Positions 56,716 through 64,000 of a stretch of 64,000 nt of DNA are shown one piece after another. The notes beneath the pieces are model-generated. The model saw only the letters and a program-made list of their open reading frames with translations. It ran no database searches and had not been told where the DNA came from. This DNA is from Halolactibacillus miurensis (GTDB lineage Bacteria; Bacillota; Bacilli; Bacillales; Amphibacillaceae). The stretch lies in the NCBI RefSeq assembly GCF_900116255.1, contig NZ_FPAI01000004.1, positions 62,001 to 126,000 of the forward strand. The letters are read 5' to 3'. Both the position numbers and the translations under genes were made by a program. Every line of letters starts with the position of its first letter. Positions within the stretch are counted from its first letter, which is position 1.

Positions 56716-57843
56716 GTGAGTAAAGAGCTATTTGATGCCCTAAATTATTTAAGTAAAGAAAAAGGCATTGATAAAGATTTGTTAATGGAGGCGTTAGAAG
56801 CGGCCCTCATTTCTGCATATAAAAAGAATTTTAAATCAGCAAGTAATGTTCGGGTAGCGTTAGATGAAAACACAGGAAAGATGCAAGTGTTCTCTCGTAA
56901 AGAAATCGTAGAGGAAGTATTGGACCCTCAAGAAGAGATTTCCATTGACAAAGCAAAAGAAATTGACCCATCATACGAAGTTGAAGATGTTGTCGAAGTT
57001 GAAGTGACGCCACGTGATTTCGGCCGAATTGCCGCACAAGCAGCCAAACAAGTCGTGACCCAACGCGTCCGCGAAGCGGAGCGTAGTGTGATTTTCAGTG
57101 AATACCAAGAGCGTGAAGATGACATTATGAATGGGATTATTCAGCGGGTCGATCCACGCTTTGTCTATATTGACTTAGGAAAAGTGGAGGCGAAATTAGC
57201 TGAATCTGAGCGGATGACAACCGAATCGTATCGTGTGCATGACCGCATCAAAGTCTATGTGACAAAAGTAGAGAATACAAATAAAGGTCCGCAAGTCTAT
57301 GTGTCACGCACACATCCGGGTCTGTTAAAACGTTTGTTTGAAACAGAAGTACCAGAAATTTATGATGGGACCGTTGAGATTAAATCAGTCGCACGTGAGG
57401 CGGGCGATCGCTCGAAGATTTCTGTCTATGCTGCTGATGAAGACATTGATCCTGTCGGTTCATGTGTTGGACAGCGTGGACAACGTGTTCAAACAGTGGT
57501 TGATGAGTTAAAAGGTGAAAAAATAGATATCGTAGAATACTCAGATGATCCTGTTAAATATGTTTCTAATGCTCTCAGTCCATCTAAAGTGACAAAAGTC
57601 ATCGTTGATGAAGATAATAAAGCAACGACCGTCATTGTCCCTGATAATCAATTGTCATTAGCTATCGGTAAACGTGGACAAAATGCACGTCTGGCGGCGA
57701 AATTAACCGGTTGGAAAATTGATATTAAGAGTGAATCAGATGCAAAAGAACTGGGTATTGTTGCAGAAGAAGACTTAAAAGTCATCGAAACAAACGAAGA
57801 ACATAGCCCATTATTTGAAGACATGGACGATTTATTTAATTAG
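56716..57843 (+). CDS. nusA: Transcription termination/antitermination factor NusA
   Basis: A 375-residue NusA with an N-terminal RNA-polymerase-binding domain (about 1-130), S1 (about 135-200), and two KH domains (DPVGSCVGQRGQRVQ and LAIGKRGQNARLAAKLTG). It lacks the C-terminal acidic repeats of E. coli NusA, as in Bacillus. Start is GTG 56716 after AAAGGAGGAAACAAC. It promotes pausing and intrinsic termination. Confidence 0.98.
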   Translation: MSKELFDALNYLSKEKGIDKDLLMEALEAALISAYKKNFKSASNVRVALDENTGKMQVFSRKEIVEEVLDPQEEISIDKAKEIDPSYEVEDVVEVEVTPRDFGRIAAQAAKQVVTQRVREAERSVIFSEYQEREDDIMNGIIQRVDPRFVYIDLGKVEAKLAESERMTTESYRVHDRIKVYVTKVENTNKGPQVYVSRTHPGLLKRLFETEVPEIYDGTVEIKSVAREAGDRSKISVYAADEDIDPVGSCVGQRGQRVQTVVDELKGEKIDIVEYSDDPVKYVSNALSPSKVTKVIVDEDNKATTVIVPDNQLSLAIGKRGQNARLAAKLTGWKIDIKSESDAKELGIVAEEDLKVIETNEEHSPLFEDMDDLFN

Positions 57844-57856
57844 GAGGTGTTTTAAG

Positions 57857-58138
57857 ATGCCAAAGAAGAATAGAAAGACACCACTAAGAAAATGTCTCGT
57901 CTCGCAAGAGATGTATGAAAAAGATCAATTGATTCGGATCGTTAAAACAAAAGAGGGCGACATCTTCGTTGACCCGTCTGGAAAGAAAAATGGTCGGGGA
58001 TATTATGTCGCAAATGATTTAGCTGTTATTGAAAAGGCGGAAAAAAATCATGTTCTTGAACGTCATTTACAAACGAATGACCTTCAATCTATATATAATG
58101 CATTAAAAAAAGTAGTAAATGGTGAAACCATTGAGTAA
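57857..58138 (+). CDS. ylxR: YlxR/RnpM RNA-binding protein
   Basis: A 93-residue basic protein starting MPKKNRKTPLRKCLVSQEMYEK with the family loop KKNGRGYYVA (GRGAY-type). B. subtilis YlxR has been reported to bind RNase P RNA and modulate it, and was renamed RnpM; a nucleoid or transcription role was also proposed. AGGAGGTG overlaps the nusA stop. It overlaps ylxQ by 8 bp. Confidence 0.94.
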   Translation: MPKKNRKTPLRKCLVSQEMYEKDQLIRIVKTKEGDIFVDPSGKKNGRGYYVANDLAVIEKAEKNHVLERHLQTNDLQSIYNALKKVVNGETIE

Positions 58139-58436
58139 TGATCAGAAAATCTTAAATTTATTAGGCCTAGCTACACGTGCACGCGCGATTGTTTTTGGTG
58201 AAGATCAGATCTTAAAAGTGATTCGGTCAAAAGAAGCAAAGCTCGTGTTGCTTGCATCGGATATCGGTACAAATACTAAAAAGAGTTTGACAGACAAGTC
58301 ACATCATTATGGTATACCGTGTGTCACATTTGTTGAAGAAGCTTTGCTCTCTCAAGCAGTAGGCAAATCACGACGAGTGGCTGTGGCCATAACCGATCAA
58401 GGTTTTGCGAAAAAGATAGTATCATTGCTCGATTAG
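58131..58436 (+). CDS. ylxQ: L7Ae-family RNA-binding protein YlxQ
   Basis: A 101-residue L7Ae/L30e-fold protein: [40 protein letters not shown] and a [14 protein letters not shown] end. YlxQ is a kink-turn-binding protein of unclear role. I prefer TTG 58131, five bases after GGTGA, over ATG 58119, which has no Shine-Dalgarno and overlaps ylxR more. It is always found between ylxR and infB. Confidence 0.9.
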   Translation: MSNDQKILNLLGLATRARAIVFGEDQILKVIRSKEAKLVLLASDIGTNTKKSLTDKSHHYGIPCVTFVEEALLSQAVGKSRRVAVAITDQGFAKKIVSLLD

Positions 58437-58455
58437 AAAACTCGGAGGTGACTGT

Positions 58456-60396
58456 ATGGCTAAAGTAAGAGTCTATGAATATGCCAAAATGCACGAATTA
58501 TCAAGTAAAGATGTTGTCAATACATTGAAAGAATTAGGAAGTGACGTCACAAATCACATGTCAACGATGACAGATGATGAAGTAGAGTTACTCAATCAGC
58601 ATTATGCTGTATCAGGAGACGTAGCTGAAACTGTTGAAGAAGATGACAATGCGTTAACGTATTCGGGTACTTTAAATGTCACTGAACTTGGTGAATTGCT
58701 CGGCAAACCGGCCAATGACATTATTAAAAAGTTAATGTTTGCAGGTGTCATGGCAAATAAGAACCAAGATTTAGATGAAGATACCATTGAACTTATCGCA
58801 GGTGAATATGGTATGGCCGTTAAAAAAGAAGTAGAAGTTGAAAAAACAGACTTAACACAATATATTGAAATTGATGATGAGAAGGATCTTAAAGAACGCC
58901 CACCCGTTGTCACAATTATGGGACACGTTGATCATGGTAAAACAACTTTACTAGATTCTATCCGTAACACGCGTGTGACAGCTGGTGAAGCAGGTGGTAT
59001 TACCCAGCATATTGGGGCGTATCAAATCCGTACCGATGCGGGTAAAAAAATCACGTTCCTTGATACACCAGGTCACGCGGCTTTTACAAGCATGCGTTCA
59101 CGCGGGGCTCAAGTAACAGATATTGCTATTCTAGTCGTAGCAGCTGATGATGGGGTTATGCCTCAAACAGTTGAAGCGATTAATCACGCTAAAGCGGCAG
59201 AAGTGCCAATTATTGTGGCTGTGAATAAAATGGATAAAGAAGCGGCTAATCCTGACCGTGTGATGCAAGAACTCACAGAATATGAACTCATTTCCGAAGA
59301 CTGGGGTGGGGATACGATTTTCGTACCGATGTCAGCTCTTCAAGGCGAAGGTATTGAAGAATTACTAGAGATGATTCTACTTGTTGCAGAAGTAGAAGAA
59401 TTAAAAGCCAATGCCAATCGTCGTGCCAACGGTACAGTTATTGAAGCAGAACTTGATAAAGGCCGCGGTGCTGTCGCATCCCTTCTCGTTCAAAACGGGA
59501 CGTTACGCGTCGGTGATCCAATTGTCGTTGGTAACACCTTTGGTCGCGTGAGAGCCATGGTGAATGATTTAGGTAAACGGATTAAGAAAGCTGGCCCTTC
59601 AACACCTGTTGAAATTACAGGTTTAAGTAATGTTCCTCAAGCAGGCGATCGGTTTGTTGTATTTGAAGATGAAAAAACAGCGCGTCAAATTGGTGAATTG
59701 CGTCAACAAAAACAATTAGAAGAACGTCGCGGCGAACAATCAAAAGTAAGTCTTGAAGACTTATTTGAAAAGATTAAGCAAGGGGATATTAAAGACTTAA
59801 ATATCATCCTTAAAGCCGATGTTCAAGGTTCAGCTGAAGCTCTTGCGGCATCGCTGAAGAAAATTGATGTTGAAGGTGTGAAGATTAATATTATTCACAC
59901 GGGTGCTGGTGCCATTACGGAATCAGATATCATTTTAGCATCAGCTTCAAATGCGATTGTGATTGGATTTAACGTGCGCCCAGATAATAATGCGAAAAAA
60001 GCAGCCGATACTGAGAATGTTGATGTGCGCTTACACCGTATTATTTATAAAGCGATTGAAGAAATTGAACAAGCGATGAAAGGGATGCTTGATCCTGAGT
60101 TCGAAGAAAAAGTTATTGGTCAAGCGGAAGTACGTGAAACGTTCAAAGTGTCTAAAATCGGTACGATTGCTGGAAGTTATGTCATAGAAGGCAAAATCAC
60201 ACGTGATGCAGGTGTACGAGTCATTCGTGATGGTGTGGTTGTTTTTGAAGGAGAAATTGATACACTGAAACGTTTTAAAGATGATGTCAAAGAAGTTGCC
60301 ACAAACTATGAGTGTGGGATTACGCTGAAGAACTTCCATGATATTAAAGAAGGCGACGTATTTGAGTGCTTCGTGATGGAAGAAATTAAGCGCTAA
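58456..60396 (+). CDS. infB: Translation initiation factor IF-2
   Basis: A 646-residue IF-2, on the short side. Two small IF2-N modules (about 1-50 and 65-130) directly precede the G domain with GHVDHGKTT from Gly156, DTPGH and NKMD, then domains II-IV, ending in the fMet-tRNA-binding C2 region. The long charged linker of many species is absent. CGGAGGTGAC precedes the ATG. It overlaps ylxP by 1 bp. Confidence 0.98.
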   Translation: MAKVRVYEYAKMHELSSKDVVNTLKELGSDVTNHMSTMTDDEVELLNQHYAVSGDVAETVEEDDNALTYSGTLNVTELGELLGKPANDIIKKLMFAGVMANKNQDLDEDTIELIAGEYGMAVKKEVEVEKTDLTQYIEIDDEKDLKERPPVVTIMGHVDHGKTTLLDSIRNTRVTAGEAGGITQHIGAYQIRTDAGKKITFLDTPGHAAFTSMRSRGAQVTDIAILVVAADDGVMPQTVEAINHAKAAEVPIIVAVNKMDKEAANPDRVMQELTEYELISEDWGGDTIFVPMSALQGEGIEELLEMILLVAEVEELKANANRRANGTVIEAELDKGRGAVASLLVQNGTLRVGDPIVVGNTFGRVRAMVNDLGKRIKKAGPSTPVEITGLSNVPQAGDRFVVFEDEKTARQIGELRQQKQLEERRGEQSKVSLEDLFEKIKQGDIKDLNIILKADVQGSAEALAASLKKIDVEGVKINIIHTGAGAITESDIILASASNAIVIGFNVRPDNNAKKAADTENVDVRLHRIIYKAIEEIEQAMKGMLDPEFEEKVIGQAEVRETFKVSKIGTIAGSYVIEGKITRDAGVRVIRDGVVVFEGEIDTLKRFKDDVKEVATNYECGITLKNFHDIKEGDVFECFVMEEIKR

Positions 60397-60674
60397 TGCT
60401 ACTTTATGTTGAAGTGGATTGTAAAATTTATGATGCCCATTCATTAAAAGAAAAGCGTCATGTGTTAAAACGTATTCTGCATCAACTAAGAGGACTAAAT
60501 ATCAGTGTCAGTGAATTAGATCATCAATACCTCTGGCAACGAACGATGCTAGGTCTTGTCACTGTCGCTAATGCTCGCGTGCCATGTGAGCGGGTGATAG
60601 ATCAAGCCATTCAATTACTTGATCAAAACCTGCGCATAGAATGTTTAAATATTGACCGTGAGTGGTATGACTAA
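60396..60674 (+). CDS. ylxP: DUF503 protein YlxP
   Basis: A 92-residue protein of the DUF503 family with the signature HSLKEKRHVLKRILHQLR and VSELDHQYLWQRTMLGLV. Function is not firmly known; it is usually between infB and rbfA and may act in ribosome assembly. The start ATG shares its A with the infB stop (TAATG), so coupled reinitiation is likely. Confidence 0.92.
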   Translation: MLLYVEVDCKIYDAHSLKEKRHVLKRILHQLRGLNISVSELDHQYLWQRTMLGLVTVANARVPCERVIDQAIQLLDQNLRIECLNIDREWYD

Positions 60675-60709
60675 AGAGAAAGATATTTGAAAGTTAGAGG
60701 TGACTTTAT

Positions 60710-61060
60710 ATGAGTCAACTGCGTGCAAATCGTGTAGCAGAGCAAATGAAAAAAGAGTTAGGCGATATTCTTAATCGCAAAATTAAAGATCCACGTGTTG
60801 GTTTTGTTACGATTACTGATGTTGAAGTAACGGGTGATCTACAACAAGCAACGGTGTATCTGACGATTCTAGGTAGTGAAGATGAGAAAGAGGCGACACT
60901 GACTGGACTAACAAAAGCCAAAGGCTTTATTCGTTCAGAAATTGGTCACCGGATTCGGTTGAGAAAAACACCTGAACTCTTCTTCGAAATCGATCATACG
61001 ATCGAGACGGGTAATCGAATTGAAAAGCTTATTCGAGACTTACACGAATCAAATGATTAA
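60710..61060 (+). CDS. rbfA: 30S ribosome-binding factor RbfA
   Basis: A 116-residue KH-fold protein needed for 16S rRNA 5' maturation. Conserved [17 protein letters not shown] and [20 protein letters not shown] are present. AGAGGTGAC precedes the ATG. It is followed by a hairpin whose loop holds the predicted truB promoter. Confidence 0.97.
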   Translation: MSQLRANRVAEQMKKELGDILNRKIKDPRVGFVTITDVEVTGDLQQATVYLTILGSEDEKEATLTGLTKAKGFIRSEIGHRIRLRKTPELFFEIDHTIETGNRIEKLIRDLHESND

Positions 61061-61073
61061 GATAGCTTAAACT

Positions 61074-61106
61074 AGAACCCTTGTGCTACAATAGACAAGG
61101 GTTTTC
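61074..61106 (+). terminator. Intrinsic terminator after rbfA
   Basis: AACCCTTGT (61076-61084) pairs with ACAAGGGTT (61095-61103) around a 10-nt loop, followed by TT. The T tract TTTTCC is short. The loop contains a -10-like element for the next gene. Confidence 0.65.
61084..61092 (+). promoter_or_regulatory. Predicted extended -10 promoter for truB-ribF, inside the terminator
   Basis: TG-C-TACAAT: TG at 61084-61085 and TACAAT at 61087-61092, within the loop of the rbfA terminator. No strong -35 is seen. The same TTGTGCTA core occurs at the rimP promoter (56048-56055). Confidence 0.45.
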
Positions 61107-61137
61107 CTTTGTTTTTTACACTAAGGAGTGTTGGAAA

Positions 61138-62046
61138 ATGACAGATGGTATTGTGAATTTAGATAAACCTATTGGCTTTACGAGTCATGATTGTGTGATG
61201 AAGTTACGCCGGATTTTTAATACAAAGAAAGTCGGACATACAGGGACACTTGATCCTGATGTGCGCGGTGTGTTACCAATCTGTATCGGCGAGGCGACCA
61301 AAGTGGTGCCTTATTTAACAGATACGGATAAAACGTATCAAGCTGAAATAACGTTAGGTGTTTCAACAACAACAGAAGACCAGACAGGTGAAGTGTTAGA
61401 GACACAGCCTGTTTTGAAGCCTTTTGAAGAAGTCGAAGTACGGAAAGTGTTACGACAATTTTTAGGTGAGACAACGCAAATAACCCCGCTCTATTCTGCG
61501 GTGAAAGTAAACGGTAAAAAATTATATGAGTATGCTAGACAGGGGATGCCGGTTGAACGACCGACACGTCAGATTCATGTTAAAGAACTGACACTAGCAC
61601 CTGGTTCTATACGAATAGAGGGTGACGTGGCTCGGTTTTCATTTGAAGCTACCGTTTCAAAGGGGACGTATATTCGAACATTATGCGTTGATATTGGCAA
61701 GGCGTTAGGTTATCCGGCGCATATGTCACACCTTATTCGCACACGTTCTGCTGCGTTTACATTAAAAGAAGCGGTAACATTAGATGAACTTGAACAATTA
61801 AAAGAACAACAAGCCCTACATACCATTTTGCACCCATTACAAACAGGACTCGCGCATTTACCTGTGTGGGAAGTAGATGAAAAGACAAAAATAAAGATTG
61901 GTTTTGGTCAAAAGCTCAAACGTCCAGAAGGCTTTTTAGCGGATACACCTTATCGGATGGAACATAATGGTGAGTTGTTAGCCATTTATCAAACCCATCC
62001 GAATGATCAAACAGTCATCAAGTCTTTGCGCGGGTTTAATCTGTAG
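61138..62046 (+). CDS. truB: tRNA pseudouridine(55) synthase TruB
   Basis: A 302-residue pseudouridine synthase for tRNA U55. Catalytic Asp39 is in GHTGTLDPD, with YSAVKVNGKKLYEYAR and GTYIRTLCVDIG also present. A C-terminal PUA-like region (about 245-302) follows. The start at 61138 follows AAGGAGTG; the in-frame start at 61081 lies in the terminator. It is 12 bp upstream of ribF. Confidence 0.97.
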   Translation: MTDGIVNLDKPIGFTSHDCVMKLRRIFNTKKVGHTGTLDPDVRGVLPICIGEATKVVPYLTDTDKTYQAEITLGVSTTTEDQTGEVLETQPVLKPFEEVEVRKVLRQFLGETTQITPLYSAVKVNGKKLYEYARQGMPVERPTRQIHVKELTLAPGSIRIEGDVARFSFEATVSKGTYIRTLCVDIGKALGYPAHMSHLIRTRSAAFTLKEAVTLDELEQLKEQQALHTILHPLQTGLAHLPVWEVDEKTKIKIGFGQKLKRPEGFLADTPYRMEHNGELLAIYQTHPNDQTVIKSLRGFNL

Positions 62047-62058
62047 AGGAGAGTTTTT

Positions 62059-63000
62059 ATGGAAGTGATAAGATTATCAACAGAAACGCAAGATAAACCA
62101 CAGACACCCGCTGTATTAGCCATCGGTTTTTTTGATGGCGTGCATTTAGGGCATCAACGGGTTATTCAAGAAGCGAAACAAATTGCCACAGATAAACAAT
62201 TAGCATTAGCGGTTATGACCTTTACACCGCACCCTAAAGAGGTATTAATGAAACAACCTGGGGCAGTCGAATATTTAACAACGATGGAACAGAAGATTGT
62301 GATTTTTGATGAATGTGGTGTGGATTTCTTATATGTGGTTGAATTTACGAAAGAATTAGCTAAGTTAAAACCGAAAGTATTTATCGATCGGTTCATTATT
62401 GATTTGAATGTCAAACATTTAGTGAGTGGATTTGACTTTAGTTATGGACATAAAGGAAGAGGAAACGTCCACACCCTTGTCGATGATGCTGAAGGTCATT
62501 TTTCTGTGACCATTGTTGAGAAGTTTACGGATCAGACAGAAAAAGTCTCATCTACCCGCATTCGGGAATTATTAAAAGCTGGGCGTGTTGATGAAGCGCA
62601 AAACTTACTTACTCGTCCCTTAAAAACGAGAGGGACCGTTGTCCATGGCCATAAAAGAGGGCGGACGATTGGCTATCCAACGGCTAACTTAGCGGTCTAT
62701 GAGTCACAAGCGCTTCCTAAGACAGGGGTCTATTATGTTACCGCCTTGATTGACGGTAAACAGGTCGATGGTATGGCTAACTTAGGCTACAATCCAACTT
62801 TTGAAGATTCAAAAGAACAAGTGAAGTTAGAAGTGCACTTCTTAGATTATGCAGGAGATTTATACGGTAAAACAGTTGAAATAGAATGGCAACAATACGT
62901 AAGAGAAGAATTAAAATTTGACGGGATTGATTCACTCGTTGCTCAAATTGAGCAAGACGAACAAACAATCCGACAAATAATTTTAAAAAATAAGAGCTAA
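62059..63000 (+). CDS. ribF: Bifunctional riboflavin kinase/FAD synthetase
   Basis: A 313-residue enzyme making FMN and FAD. The N-terminal adenylyltransferase has GFFDGVHLGHQRVI and VSGFDFSYGHKGRG plus the SSTRIRELL motif; the C-terminal kinase has GHKRGRTIGYPTANL. AGAGGAGAG precedes the ATG. It is co-transcribed with truB, with no terminator after it. Confidence 0.97.
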   Translation: MEVIRLSTETQDKPQTPAVLAIGFFDGVHLGHQRVIQEAKQIATDKQLALAVMTFTPHPKEVLMKQPGAVEYLTTMEQKIVIFDECGVDFLYVVEFTKELAKLKPKVFIDRFIIDLNVKHLVSGFDFSYGHKGRGNVHTLVDDAEGHFSVTIVEKFTDQTEKVSSTRIRELLKAGRVDEAQNLLTRPLKTRGTVVHGHKRGRTIGYPTANLAVYESQALPKTGVYYVTALIDGKQVDGMANLGYNPTFEDSKEQVKLEVHFLDYAGDLYGKTVEIEWQQYVREELKFDGIDSLVAQIEQDEQTIRQIILKNKS

Positions 63001-63003
63001 CAC

Positions 63004-63032
63004 TTGCATTTTTCGTTGAAAAAGGTTAATCT
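63004..63032 (+). promoter_or_regulatory. Predicted sigma-A promoter for rpsO
   Basis: TTGCAT (63004-63009), 17-bp spacer and TAATCT (63027-63032). The TTGCAT resembles the rpsO -35 region I recall from B. subtilis. The -10 is moderate. Confidence 0.5.
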
Positions 63033-63125
63033 AGTAAACGGAAACCATCCGCTTGGCAACACGATAACTCCAACGTTTGCTAGGGGATAGGGGTTTTTAA
63101 TAAGAAACAATAGGAGGTGAACAGG
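63031..63125 (+). promoter_or_regulatory. Structured rpsO leader, possible S15-binding RNA
   Basis: CTAGTAAACG (63031-63040) can pair with CGTTTGCTAG (63074-63083, one G-U), enclosing a small hairpin GGA-AACCA-TCC. A closed multi-branch of this kind fits the S15-binding leaders known in Firmicutes. If transcription starts near 63040, most of the 5' arm would be missing, so either the start is further upstream or the fold forms only in read-through RNA. Confidence 0.4.
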
Positions 63126-63395
63126 ATGGCAATCACACAAGAACGTAAAAATGAACTTATTAACGAGTTCAAAACACACGAAAACGATACGGGATCTCCA
63201 GAGGTTCAAATCGCTGTCCTAACTGCAGAAATCAATAGCTTAAACGATCACTTACGTACACACAAAAAGGATCACCACTCACGTCGTGGACTATTGAAAA
63301 TGGTTGGGAAACGTCGTAACTTATTAACTTATCTACGTAACAAAGACGTTACACGTTACCGTCAACTAATTGAAAAATTAGGTTTACGTCGATAG
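63126..63395 (+). CDS. rpsO: 30S ribosomal protein S15
   Basis: An 89-residue helical protein with [21 protein letters not shown] and [21 protein letters not shown], both conserved. It binds 16S rRNA helices 20-22. The start at 63126 follows TAGGAGGTGAACAGG. A strong terminator follows, before pnp, as in B. subtilis. Confidence 0.98.
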   Translation: MAITQERKNELINEFKTHENDTGSPEVQIAVLTAEINSLNDHLRTHKKDHHSRRGLLKMVGKRRNLLTYLRNKDVTRYRQLIEKLGLRR

Positions 63396-63399
63396 AAGC

Positions 63400-63426
63400 A
63401 AAAAGCGGGAATTTTTCCCGCTTTTT
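63400..63426 (+). terminator. Intrinsic terminator after rpsO
   Basis: A 12-bp perfect stem (AAAAAGCGGGAA, loop TTT, complement) with a built-in run of five T. Confidence 0.88.
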
Positions 63427-63476
63427 CTATAGGTATAAAAAACTTAGCCACTACCCAGTTTAATACATAACAACCC

Positions 63477-63506
63477 TTGCGCTCGATTCTGATCAAAGAT
63501 TATAGT
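63477..63506 (+). promoter_or_regulatory. Predicted sigma-A promoter for pnp
   Basis: TTGCGC (63477-63482), 18-bp spacer and TATAGT (63501-63506). It is interleaved with a 14-bp inverted repeat (63489-63526). Confidence 0.5.
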
Positions 63507-63526
63507 GGACTGTAATTTTTGATCAG
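63489..63526 (+). repeat. Long inverted repeat across the pnp promoter
   Basis: CTGATCAAAGATTA (63489-63502) and TAATTTTTGATCAG (63513-63526) pair over 14 positions with one G-U and a 10-nt loop. It spans the predicted spacer, -10 and start site. It may be a protein-binding operator, or a hairpin in transcripts reading through from rpsO. Confidence 0.55.
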
Positions 63527-63612
63527 GATGGAGCAAGTTGAAAACCAGATGCAATAGGATTGTTCATTAACCCCGGTGAGTGGTCATACTTAATAAAAGA
63601 GAGGGTTTTTAT

Positions 63613-64000
63613 ATGTCAAACAAACAAGTATTCAAAACAGAAATCGCTGGCAAACCATTTATCGTTGAAGTGGGTGAATTAGCCAAACAAGCCAATGGCG
63701 CTTGTATGGTACACTACGGTGACACATCAGTATTAGCAACAGCAACAGGTTCTAAGGAACCAAAAGACCTACCATTCTTCCCGTTAACGGTGAACTATGA
63801 AGAACGTTTATACGCAGTAGGTAAAATTCCAGGTGGATTCATTAAACGTGAAGGTCGTCCAAGTGAACGTGCGATTTTAACATCACGCTTGATTGACCGT
63901 CCAATTCGTCCACTCTTCCCAGATGGCTACCGTAACGATGTTCAAGTCATTAGTATGGTGATGAGTGTGGACCAAGATGCTCCTTCAGATATTGCCGCAA
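63613..64000 (+). CDS. pnp: Polyribonucleotide nucleotidyltransferase (PNPase), N-terminal part
   Basis: The first 129 codons, cut by the window end. It starts [16 protein letters not shown] and contains [24 protein letters not shown] and [10 protein letters not shown], then [16 protein letters not shown] and [14 protein letters not shown], the signature of the first RNase PH domain. PNPase degrades RNA 3' to 5' using phosphate. GAGAGGG lies about nine bases before the ATG. Confidence 0.97.
   Translation, partial: MSNKQVFKTEIAGKPFIVEVGELAKQANGACMVHYGDTSVLATATGSKEPKDLPFFPLTVNYEERLYAVGKIPGGFIKREGRPSERAILTSRLIDRPIRPLFPDGYRNDVQVISMVMSVDQDAPSDIAA

Noticed and set aside
1-64000. CRISPR arrays, insertion sequences, prophage, tRNA or rRNA genes
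   Set aside because: No repeat-spacer pattern, transposase or integrase other than XerC, phage gene or structural RNA was recognised. Gene order is that of core chromosome.

Overview
This window is a contiguous stretch of low-GC Firmicutes core chromosome, and gene order places it in the family Bacillaceae. It runs from the last codons of ffh through rpsP-rimM-trmD-rplS, rbgA-rnhB, dprA-topA, xerC-hslVU-codY, a complete fla/che flagellar-chemotaxis operon, rpsB-tsf-pyrH-frr, uppS-cdsA-rseP-proS-polC, the nusA-infB operon and truB-ribF-rpsO, and ends inside pnp. Every supported gene is on the + strand. I see no transposases, prophage genes, CRISPR arrays, rRNA or tRNA.

The order matches Bacillus subtilis with some differences. 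There is no ylqD between the KH-domain gene and rimM, no trmFO between topA and xerC, and no dxr (ispC) between cdsA and rseP. A signal peptidase I gene sits between rplS and rbgA, and a DUF342/FapA-family gene lies between sigD and swrB. Absence of dxr at its usual place suggests either a mevalonate-type isoprenoid route or relocation. Together with AT-rich spacers and acidic proteins this would fit a halophilic or alkaliphilic bacillus (a Halolactibacillus/Amphibacillus/Gracilibacillus-like organism), but that placement is inference.

Layout: 1-10.5 kb holds translation and ribosome-assembly genes, signal peptidase, RNase HII, a FliK-like/FlhB-C-like pair (ylqG-ylqH), DprA and topoisomerase I. 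10.6-14.5 kb is xerC-hslV-hslU-codY behind a consensus sigma-A promoter and a leader of about 170 nt. 15.1-43.5 kb is the fla/che operon in one direction with tight spacing: rod, MS-ring and switch (flgB-fliG), export ATPase (fliHIJ), hook and hook length (ylxF, fliK, flgD, flgE), swrD, fliL, C-ring (fliM, fliY), cheY, export gate (fliOPQR, flhBA), flhFG, chemotaxis core (cheB, A, W, C, D), sigD, a FapA-like gene and swrB. 43.6-64 kb is translation, lipid, proteolysis and replication core.

I did not find an obviously new multi-gene system. The most unusual signals are at the RNA level: a swrD start codon whose only good Shine-Dalgarno lies about 40 nt upstream, across a perfect 12-bp hairpin; attenuator-like alternative hairpins ahead of uppS; and inverted repeats straddling the predicted promoters of truB, rpsO and pnp. 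At the protein level the main points are the FliK-like/FlhB-C-like pair outside the flagellar operon and an HslV with Pro at position 2.
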